From assembly GCA_003453735.1 (NCBI GenBank), contig DMNE01000056.1, forward strand, positions 1 through 6,670: 6,670 bases of DNA. Reading direction: 5' to 3'. A program made the translations under genes and the position numbers. This stretch comes from Nitrospiraceae bacterium. Lineage in GTDB: Bacteria > Nitrospirota > Thermodesulfovibrionia > Thermodesulfovibrionales > UBA9159. Positions 1 to 5,254 of this stretch are shown here, piece after piece (the stretch's first letter is position 1; every line of letters begins with the position of its first letter). The notes under the pieces were generated by a model that was given only the letters and a program-made list of their open reading frames with translations, had not been told where the DNA came from and made no database searches.

Positions 1-2
1 GA

Positions 3-110
3 AATGGTGGCCTAATTGATTTTACTCGGTTCAGCCGGAATTACAATGTAATTTACCGCGCCTTTAAAAGAGGACTCCCGAACTCCGAAGATCTGACCAT
101 GTTCGACTGA
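3..110 (+). CDS. Possible C-terminal end of a convergent gene, unrecognised (partial)
   Basis: An open plus-strand frame enters from the left edge and stops at TGA 108-110, giving 35 residues that end in SEDLTMFD. The composition is protein-like, with mixed charged and aromatic residues around SRNYNVIYRAFKRG. The stop abuts the stop of the minus-strand sugar kinase at 111, so the two genes would converge with no gap and there is no room for a terminator. I recognise no family. An open stretch of this length occurs by chance fairly often, so the call rests mainly on composition and on the neat tail-to-tail packing. Confidence 0.3.
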   Translation, partial: NGGLIDFTRFSRNYNVIYRAFKRGLPNSEDLTMFD

Positions 111-1091
111 TCACTTGTTCTCGCTTGTAAATAACTGCATTGCAAGGGACGCCGCCCCTATGACGCCGGCGTCGTTATGCAATTGCGCCGGCAATACCTG
201 TAATGGCCCGGAGGCAGCTTCCAGAGCTAACTGGTGAATTCCCCGCGCGATTCGATATATCAGTTCCGGAAGTCCCTCGATCACCCCACCGCCCAGGATA
301 AGACGGCAGGGATTGAATGCGTTGACAATACTGACCGTACCGGCAAGCAGAGCCTGAAACACTTCATCAAGGATGCTCTGCGCTAATGGATCGCCTTCCC
401 TGGAGGACTGTGCCACGATTTTTGCATTGACGGCCTCGTGCTGCCCGTCAACCATGTTCAGCATGTGAACTCCAGCAACTGGGTTAAGTCGGATCGCTTC
501 CTGTGCCCGCCGGGCAATAGCCCATCCACCTGCACAAGCTTCCAGACACCCTTTATTTCCACAATGACAGGGAAGACCGTTGAGGTTGATGGTTATATGG
601 CCGAGTTCGCCCGCAGTATTGCTGCAGCCCGAGAGCATCTGTCCGCCGCTTACCACGCCGCCTCCGATCCCAGTGCCTACAAAAAGACACACCAAATCTT
701 GTGACCCCTTACCAGCACCATGGATCCACTCACCCCAGGTAGCAGCGCGCACATCGTTCGTGATCACTACTGGCAACGCCACTGCCTGACTTAGATCTGA
801 CTGGAGTGAAACGTCGTGCCATCCCAGATTTGGCGCAAAGCGCACTACGCCCTGCTGGGCATCAATCTGTCCGGCAACCCCAATCCCAACACCGACTGGC
901 CGAGAATCTGTTTTGTTCTCTATATCGCGAATTGCAGCAATAATTTGAGCCTTCACAGTAGAGGGTCCGCCTCTAACGTCGGTAGGGAGTACCATACGCT
1001 GGTCGATTTTCCCTTCTCCATCTACCCGGGCCATCTCCACTTTGGTCCCTCCAAGATCCACGCCAATAGACCACAAGCCCTTTATTGCCAT
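111..1091 (-). CDS. ROK-family sugar kinase, probable glucokinase
   Basis: A cytoplasmic ATP-dependent sugar kinase of the ROK (repressor, ORF, kinase) family, probably phosphorylating glucose or a related hexose at entry to glycolysis. The 326 residues are full length for the family. Visible motifs are the N-terminal phosphate-binding DLGGTK (12-17), the catalytic Asp in TND (111-113), the second phosphate loop GTGIGGG (139-145), the GELGH box (161-165) with a likely zinc-binding His165, the ROK zinc signature C-x-C-G-x(2)-G-C-L-E at 175-184, and the adenosine-side LILGGGV (264-270) and DAGVIGAA (307-314). There is no N-terminal helix-turn-helix, so it is a kinase and not a ROK repressor. 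The ATG at 1091 is favoured because the DLGGTK motif follows at the usual distance; its Shine-Dalgarno is weak (GAGACAG upstream). The leader lies in the decayed CoA-transferase remnant. Sugar specificity (glucose, mannose, fructose, N-acetyl sugar) cannot be read from sequence. Confidence 0.9.
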   Translation of the reverse strand: MAIKGLWSIGVDLGGTKVEMARVDGEGKIDQRMVLPTDVRGGPSTVKAQIIAAIRDIENKTDSRPVGVGIGVAGQIDAQQGVVRFAPNLGWHDVSLQSDLSQAVALPVVITNDVRAATWGEWIHGAGKGSQDLVCLFVGTGIGGGVVSGGQMLSGCSNTAGELGHITINLNGLPCHCGNKGCLEACAGGWAIARRAQEAIRLNPVAGVHMLNMVDGQHEAVNAKIVAQSSREGDPLAQSILDEVFQALLAGTVSIVNAFNPCRLILGGGVIEGLPELIYRIARGIHQLALEAASGPLQVLPAQLHNDAGVIGAASLAMQLFTSENK

Positions 1092-1162
1092 AATCTGTCT
1101 CGGTTTGATTCTGTAGCCTCTCTTGACGTTCGCCCAAAAGTTTCTTTCGTTGGTTTAGTTTG

Positions 1163-1506
1163 CAATTGTGTGCTGAGATGGTCAGGGTTCATTCCGATGT
1201 GTTGACTGCCGACCTGATGCGCCGGGGTAAAGATTCCCATATGATTCAGGACAACCGCCCCAAACAGCGCCAGATCCCTGCCAATACCTGATCCGGCGAT
1301 CACATGACCCATCCGAGCGCTCGCACTCCGGCCAGAGGGGTCTTACCTCCCGATTTGAACGGTATTGGATCGCTTTCGCCGATCTTCTCCAGCCTGATCA
1401 GTGGCTCTCTCGAGAGTACTTCCCTGTTCTGAAGGTCTTTCAAAAATTCTTCGTTGGTGCGGAGCACAGCCATCACGATGCCTGCCTCCGCACCGGCCAT
1501 CAGCAT
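1163..1506 (-). pseudogene. Remnant of a CaiB/BaiF (family III) CoA-transferase, frameshifted and truncated
   Basis: Two short minus-strand frames, 1506-1300 and 1312-1163, together resemble an internal part of a family III CoA-transferase, as recalled from the family and not searched. The first carries AEAGIVMAVLRTNEEFL, PLIRLEKIGESDP and PLAGVRALG; the second continues with MGHVIAGSGIGRDLALFGA, then a poorly conserved stretch ending in HIGMNPDHLSTQL. The family typically has RALGMGHVIAGAGIGRALALHGADVLN here, so one base is missing where GG meets ATGGG at 1312-1314. The beginning and end of the gene are absent: upstream the same reading frame meets the TAG stop of the cytochrome gene at 1525, and downstream the kinase starts at 1091. 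No ribosome binding site serves either piece. I read this as a dead gene fragment left by a rearrangement. It fills most of the 433 bases between cytochrome and kinase; nothing else was found there. Confidence 0.6.
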
Positions 1507-1524
1507 CGTCCGCCAAGGAAGGAG

Positions 1525-2280
1525 CTATTTATGTGGGTTTTCCTCGGACAGCTTTGTGAGCGCATTATAGAGGTCCTGCAGATGACTCGTAATAGTATCA
1601 AGATCGAATCTGTGCCAGTCAAGCTTTGCGGAATACAGGGCCGCCTCGGCCTCGCGCAGGGCGCGGGCCTTCTCGCTCCCTTGCTCTAGGCGATGAAGTT
1701 TTTTGTCGGCATCCAGAAGGGCGTTGCTCTCCCTGAGCAAAAGCAGTACCGCCTTCGCCTTCTGCGGGATATAAGGGAAAACACCTATCCTTTCGTTATG
1801 GCAACTCTCGCATACCGCTTCTACGGTATCGGGAGCGAGCACAGTGGTTACCATCGAGCCATGGCAGGTCACACAGTTGGGGCCCTTTCCCTCGGATTGA
1901 AGTTTCTTGTAATGAAAACTTTGGGTAAATTTATAGAACTCGGCTCCATGGCATTTACCGCATGTTGAAGGAATGTTCTTGTAGTATACAAGGCTCTGAG
2001 GGTTACTCGAGCCAAGCACACCTGCATGGGCCTCCTTCTCATCAGAAACGTGTGGATTGCCGCTATGACATTTTTCACACGTCACCCCGTGCTTCTGGTG
2101 TATGGATCCCTTCCAGTCATGTGATTTTGCCCCTACAAAGCTGTTGCCCGCCAGTTGTGAATGACAGTCAACGCAAGAATTCTTCATCTTTTCGTCCATG
2201 GCAGAATTGACCGGCGCGGAGAAAATTAGGACACCGCACAACATGACAAGGCACGCCAAAATATGCTCACTTCTTGGCAT
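1525..2280 (-). CDS. Periplasmic pentaheme cytochrome c associated with the Rieske/cytochrome b complex
   Basis: A secreted multiheme c-type cytochrome, probably an electron acceptor or relay for the bc-type complex. From the ATG at 2280 it has 251 residues: a signal peptide (hydrophobic core about 7-21, possible cleavage near VNSA 24-27), then five CXXCH heme sites at 36-40, 68-72, 107-111, 136-140 and 157-161, then a charged, probably helical C-terminal region (172-250) with no heme site and no membrane anchor. Spare histidines at 54, 61, 64, 77, 85 and 123 could act as distal ligands. The heme region is clearly related to the cytochrome at 4409-5140: both have WKGSIHQ, CH-x-GNP, CG(K/R)CHGA and G-P-(N/S)-CV-x-CHG in the same order. 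An in-frame ATG at 2319 would add 13 residues, but GAGAGG five bases before 2280 and the start of the signal peptide support the shorter form. The start overlaps the end of the cytochrome b gene by 14 bases. The exact cytochrome family is not assigned. Confidence 0.85.
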   Translation of the reverse strand: MPRSEHILACLVMLCGVLIFSAPVNSAMDEKMKNSCVDCHSQLAGNSFVGAKSHDWKGSIHQKHGVTCEKCHSGNPHVSDEKEAHAGVLGSSNPQSLVYYKNIPSTCGKCHGAEFYKFTQSFHYKKLQSEGKGPNCVTCHGSMVTTVLAPDTVEAVCESCHNERIGVFPYIPQKAKAVLLLLRESNALLDADKKLHRLEQGSEKARALREAEAALYSAKLDWHRFDLDTITSHLQDLYNALTKLSEENPHK

Positions 2281-3520
2281 CGTTACCTCTCTTTCCATTA
2301 TAAAGGCGAAGCAGCCCAAAGGAAATGCCCCACGCCGCCAGGGTTGTCAGGATCGTGTAAGCTACCATCGTCTTCGGCGCGATATGAAGCACGTCTATAT
2401 AGCCCGCGACTACATTCATGCAGAGGAACACCCCGCTGCCGATGCCGAAGGATGTCATGAAAGGCCTGTGGAGCGGATTCGCCATGTAATGTTGGGGCTC
2501 TTTCGCGCTGTCGAGAAATGGTATCAATGCAAAAACAAGGACCAGGAATCCCGGAAAGATAACGCCGCCAATGGTTTCCGGCGTAATCTTTCCGCCCAGG
2601 ATCGAAAACGAAACGTCCCCCGGTATCAATTTCAGGAAACCGTATATGGGAAGGAAATACCAGTCGGGTCGCATTACAGGTGTCCCCGGTGACGGAGGCC
2701 CATAGGTTTCGACCGGGTTCAGCGGGATATAGGTTGCAATGAGAACGATCACGGATAACAAAAACAAACAAAACGACATGCTGATCATGCTCTGCTCCGG
2801 CCAGATCGGCACGCCGATAAGTCTTTTGCCCCCTTGCGCCTCTTTGCGGTTCCTGTTCGCCGGGGGTTCGGTGTGTTTCTGCTTCACCAGTATCACCATG
2901 TGGAGGCCGATGAGGCTTATCAACACTGCCGGTATCAACATGACATGCATGAAGAAGAAGCGGGGAACGGTCGCGTCGGAAGGAAACTCTCCGGCAAAAA
3001 GGACTCTTGCTGCCCAGTCTCCGACCCACGGCACCGATTTCGAGATGAAATATGCGATAGAGGTAGCTGTCACCGAGAACTGGCTGTAAGGCAACAAATA
3101 TCCGGTAAATGCCGCGAACATTGTCATACCCAACAGGCCCAGTCCCACGAGCCAGTTGATTTCCCGGGGCTTTCTGTATGCGGAAGTGAAGTAAATCCTC
3201 ATGAGGTGCGCAAGAACGGCGGCTATCATCAGCATGGCCGACCAGTGATGAATGCGTCTCACAATCATGCCCATCGGAAGTAGGTCTATTTTTACGACAC
3301 TCGCATAGGCCGAGGGGACCATCGCGCCAAAGAGAGAGATCATTTTCGTTGAAGGCTCATAAAGGAAACCAAGGAAGATACCCGACAACACAAGAGTGAT
3401 GAAAGAAAACAACGCCATCTCTCCGAGCAGGAAGGTGGGATGTGAGGGAAAGGTCTTGCTCAGGAATTTCGCCTTGAACTTCTCAAGCTCGAGCCTTTCA
3501 TCAAACCATTTAAAGATCAT
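2267..3520 (-). CDS. Cytochrome b subunit (fused b6 plus subunit IV type) of a quinol:cytochrome c oxidoreductase
   Basis: The membrane core of a bc-type complex, carrying the two b hemes and the quinol oxidation site. Its 417 residues join both halves found separately in b6f-type complexes. The N-terminal half has about four membrane helices (near 35-55, 87-108, 124-145, 190-212) with heme ligand pairs His91/His105 and His192/His207. The C-terminal half has about four more (near 247-265, 318-336, 357-377, 384-405). The Qo-site motif is PDWY (285-288), the form usually linked to menaquinone, where ubiquinone and plastoquinone enzymes mostly have PEWY. The cysteine that binds the extra covalent heme c in b6f-like proteins (after PPHV...) appears to be glycine (about residue 33), so that heme is probably absent. 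The halves are joined by a hydrophilic linker (213-236). The ATG lies 15 bases after the Rieske stop, preceded by a G-rich stretch (GGGGCGGGTGA). The organisation is typical of qcr/pet operons. Confidence 0.95.
   Translation of the reverse strand: MIFKWFDERLELEKFKAKFLSKTFPSHPTFLLGEMALFSFITLVLSGIFLGFLYEPSTKMISLFGAMVPSAYASVVKIDLLPMGMIVRRIHHWSAMLMIAAVLAHLMRIYFTSAYRKPREINWLVGLGLLGMTMFAAFTGYLLPYSQFSVTATSIAYFISKSVPWVGDWAARVLFAGEFPSDATVPRFFFMHVMLIPAVLISLIGLHMVILVKQKHTEPPANRNRKEAQGGKRLIGVPIWPEQSMISMSFCLFLLSVIVLIATYIPLNPVETYGPPSPGTPVMRPDWYFLPIYGFLKLIPGDVSFSILGGKITPETIGGVIFPGFLVLVFALIPFLDSAKEPQHYMANPLHRPFMTSFGIGSGVFLCMNVVAGYIDVLHIAPKTMVAYTILTTLAAWGISFGLLRLYNGKRGNDAKK
2286..2291 (-). promoter_or_regulatory. 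Shine-Dalgarno deciding the start of the second pentaheme cytochrome
   Basis: GAGAGG on the minus strand, five bases before the ATG at 2280 and inside the last codons of cytochrome b. It favours 2280 over the upstream in-frame ATG at 2319. Confidence 0.7.
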
Positions 3521-3535
3521 TGCTTCACCCGCCCC

Positions 3536-4150
3536 TCAAACCTGCGGCCCGATGGGGCCTGTAAAATCGCTTGTAAAGACAAGCGCCCCGTCATTTGTAA
3601 CCTTCACACCGATCTGGGCAAGGGGAATCGGTGCAGGTCCGCCCATCACTTTCGCTCCCCTAGCCGGATCGAATACGCTGTTATGACAGAAACACTCCGT
3701 GTACGACGCGGCAGGAGATTGTTGATTCTCCACCCATGAAACGGTACAGCCCAGATGCGTACATATTGCGCTATAGGCCACCAAACCCCGATCGGTAAGC
3801 CCGACGTTCGTCGGAAGTTTGAAGTCAGTTTCCCTTAGTCGGATCAACTGGACAAGGTTTGCCGGATTCGATGATTTGCCCTCGGGATAAACCAGCACCG
3901 CATTCCCGGTCTTCATTTCTGAAGCCAGAATCGGGACTCCCATGTTGGCTCCCTTTGCATACACGAGCCTGTCCCCCGGCCTGATAGTTGTTACATACCC
4001 TCCGCCTTTCTTTTCAGGAGACAAGACTTTAAACAGTGCAAGGACTGACCCAGCTGCGCCAATGAGAGACGCGACGAGTATCCCGAGGGTGAATCTCCTG
4101 CGGGTGACGCCTGCCTCGTCTTCCGTTCTTCCGGCGGTTCTCTCTACCAT
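3536..4150 (-). CDS. Rieske iron-sulfur protein of the bc-type complex, Tat-exported
   Basis: The [2Fe-2S] subunit that takes the first electron from quinol at the Qo site and passes it to the c-type cytochrome. It has 204 residues. A twin-arginine motif TRRRF (16-20) and a hydrophobic segment (22-41) give a Tat signal that probably stays as a membrane anchor. The cluster-binding boxes are complete: CTHLGC (130-135, ligands Cys130 and His132) and C-F-C-H-N-S (153-158, ligands Cys153 and His156). Cys135 and Cys155 are placed for the usual disulfide. The GPAP segment (171-174) closes the cluster fold. The second box has Asn where CPCHGS proteins have Gly; Ser158, which tunes the potential upward, is kept. 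The start ATG overlaps the end of the small membrane protein gene by 7 bases, with GAGGAGG seven bases upstream inside that gene. Confidence 0.95.
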   Translation of the reverse strand: MVERTAGRTEDEAGVTRRRFTLGILVASLIGAAGSVLALFKVLSPEKKGGGYVTTIRPGDRLVYAKGANMGVPILASEMKTGNAVLVYPEGKSSNPANLVQLIRLRETDFKLPTNVGLTDRGLVAYSAICTHLGCTVSWVENQQSPAASYTECFCHNSVFDPARGAKVMGGPAPIPLAQIGVKVTNDGALVFTSDFTGPIGPQV

Positions 4151-4407
4151 AGTAATTCCTCCTCACGATCCTCGGACACTTCCCTGAACGGAATAAAGCA
4201 TCTCGCAAAGAGTACAATTTCGACGCCTGCGATCAGCAACTCAAAAGCGAGCAGTGTTCCCAGGAGGTAATCATTTCCCTTCCCCCATATCAGCAGATAT
4301 GCGAAAAAACCCGCCATGCCCAGAAGCGCGGAAGAAAGGACGATAATCACTGCCATGGCAACTCCGGAATAGGAAGGCCTCTTTTCCTGTACGATCTCAA
4401 AGCTCAT
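4144..4407 (-). CDS. Small two-helix membrane protein, probable accessory subunit of the bc-type complex
   Basis: An 87-residue protein with two predicted membrane helices (about 16-40 and 48-70), a short polar N-terminus and an acidic tail ending in EDREEELLW. I do not recognise a named family and see no cofactor motif. An upstream in-frame ATG at 4473 would give 109 residues, but that extension lies inside the preceding cytochrome gene, while AGGAGGAGG lies four bases before the ATG at 4407, which settles the start. It sits one base after the stop of the membrane-anchored pentaheme cytochrome and overlaps the Rieske start by 7 bases, so it is firmly in the operon. A role in assembly, or as a small structural subunit of the complex, is inferred from position and topology only. 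Confidence 0.8.
   Translation of the reverse strand: MSFEIVQEKRPSYSGVAMAVIIVLSSALLGMAGFFAYLLIWGKGNDYLLGTLLAFELLIAGVEIVLFARCFIPFREVSEDREEELLW
4158..4164 (-). promoter_or_regulatory. Shine-Dalgarno of the Rieske gene
   Basis: GAGGAGG on the minus strand, seven bases before the ATG at 4150. It lies within the Glu-Glu-Glu codons near the end of the small membrane protein gene. Confidence 0.8.
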
Positions 4408-4408
4408 G

Positions 4409-5140
4409 TTACCTCCTCCTTTCCAGGACAGCATACACGAGATAGCCGATAAGAAACAGGAAGATGACAGCACCGAATGCTACAAACCCTATTTGAAACG
4501 AGCCCAGCTCTTCGGGAAACTCCGGTAAGAGTGCCGGTTCACGTCCTCTCGCCTTCTCTGCGGCGAGCTTTATCCTTATCTTTGAAAGCTCCTCGATGGT
4601 CGATGCGGTCACATTCATCGCATCGATCTGATCAAACCCTGTCGTATCAGTATGGCAACCCATGCAAACCTTGGGAACCTCGGGGATTGTATTGCGATGG
4701 GCGCCGTGACAGGCAACGCATGAAGGTCCACCCTTGTCACCGAGATACGCCTTGCCCATAATACTGTTTACGTACCTGTCGACTGAGGCGCCGTGGCACC
4801 TCCCGCATATCTCAAACATCCCTTTGCCGGAAGGCTTGCCGATAAAGCCTTGAGATTTCGCCATCGCACGTGATTGTTTGTCCGCGAGCTGCAGCGGAGT
4901 AAGCTGTTGAATGTTCCCCAGATCGATCTCGGGATTGCCTCCGTGACAGAAATTGCAGGTAATCCCGTTTTGTTGGTGGATCGAACCTTTCCACTCCCGG
5001 ACAGGCTTGGCAAGCTCGCCGCCAAGATATTCGTGGCATGTGATGCAGGCAACAGGTTTCTCTTCGGAACGGGCGCTTACCGCGCAGACAATGAGGGTAA
5101 TTGCTACCAGTACCCCGGCCGCATATCTTTTTCTTTTCAC
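4409..5140 (-). CDS. Membrane-anchored pentaheme cytochrome c, first gene of the bc-type operon
   Basis: A multiheme c-type cytochrome facing the periplasm, likely the functional replacement for cytochrome c1. From the GTG at 5140 it has 243 residues: a basic start (VKRKR) and signal peptide core (8-22), five CXXCH sites at 32-36, 62-66, 112-116, 141-145 and 159-163, a helical linker (about 180-211) and one C-terminal membrane helix (about 215-238) ending in three arginines. It is a relative of the cytochrome at 1525-2280, which lacks the C-terminal anchor. Apart from the heme-motif histidines, only His55 and His148 are available as distal ligands, so not all five hemes can be bis-His. An in-frame ATG at 5176 would put 12 polar residues before the signal peptide. 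The GTG has AGGAGA ten bases upstream and places the charged start correctly, so it is preferred, with moderate certainty. Confidence 0.85.
   Translation of the reverse strand: MKRKRYAAGVLVAITLIVCAVSARSEEKPVACITCHEYLGGELAKPVREWKGSIHQQNGITCNFCHGGNPEIDLGNIQQLTPLQLADKQSRAMAKSQGFIGKPSGKGMFEICGRCHGASVDRYVNSIMGKAYLGDKGGPSCVACHGAHRNTIPEVPKVCMGCHTDTTGFDQIDAMNVTASTIEELSKIRIKLAAEKARGREPALLPEFPEELGSFQIGFVAFGAVIFLFLIGYLVYAVLERRR
4412..4420 (-). promoter_or_regulatory. Shine-Dalgarno of the small membrane protein gene, encoded by the preceding gene's last codons
   Basis: AGGAGGAGG on the minus strand is both the three final arginine codons of the pentaheme cytochrome and a very strong ribosome binding site four bases before the ATG at 4407. 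It fixes the start of the 87-residue protein and implies translational coupling. Confidence 0.85.
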
Positions 5141-5150
5141 CGTATCTGCT

Positions 5151-5156
5151 TCTCCT
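5151..5156 (-). promoter_or_regulatory. Candidate Shine-Dalgarno for the GTG start of the first pentaheme cytochrome
   Basis: AGGAGA on the minus strand, ten bases before the GTG at 5140. The spacing is slightly long but acceptable. No comparable site stands at a usable distance before the alternative ATG at 5176. Confidence 0.55.
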
Positions 5157-5206
5157 GAACTGCGCGATGAATGCATCAGTCTCGCTCATCCTCTCATGAT
5201 AGTATC

Positions 5207-5235
5207 ATTATCTCACATTTTTCCCTCGTTGAGAA
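5207..5235 (-). promoter_or_regulatory. Candidate sigma70-type promoter of the bc-type operon
   Basis: On the minus strand TTCTCA (5235-5230; 4 of 6 matches to TTGACA) and GATAAT (5212-5207; 5 of 6 matches to TATAAT) are separated by exactly 17 bases. It is in the 114-base gap between the NDH-2 stop and the first cytochrome gene and would give a leader of roughly 60 bases. A perfect inverted repeat with a one-base centre, TGATA-G-TATCA (5197-5207, plus-strand reading), abuts the -10 box at the expected transcription start, where a repressor could bind. This is read by eye; no factor is assigned. Confidence 0.4.
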
Positions 5236-5254
5236 GAGGATTCCCCTGACCAAT

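Noticed and set aside
39..53. Inverted repeat AATTAC-AAT-GTAATT near the left edge.
   Set aside because: Six-base AT-rich arms are too short to separate from chance; there is no T-run for a terminator and it lies in a possible coding frame.
1092..1165. Promoter for the sugar kinase in the space upstream of its ATG.
   Set aside because: Only weak boxes were found (for example TTGGGC and TACAGA spaced 16, three matches each), not better than chance.
816..1205. Plus-strand open frame of 129 codons opposite the sugar kinase start.
   Set aside because: It is antisense to conserved kinase motifs and has no coding signature of its own.
2198..2692. Plus-strand open frame of 164 codons opposite the cytochrome genes.
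   Set aside because: It is antisense to two well-supported genes, has low-complexity charged composition and no ribosome binding site or family resemblance.
2298..3029. Long minus-strand open frame of 243 codons within the cytochrome b gene.
   Set aside because: It overlaps the clearly conserved cytochrome b in another register, is very rich in Arg and has no recognisable domain; it is a shadow frame.
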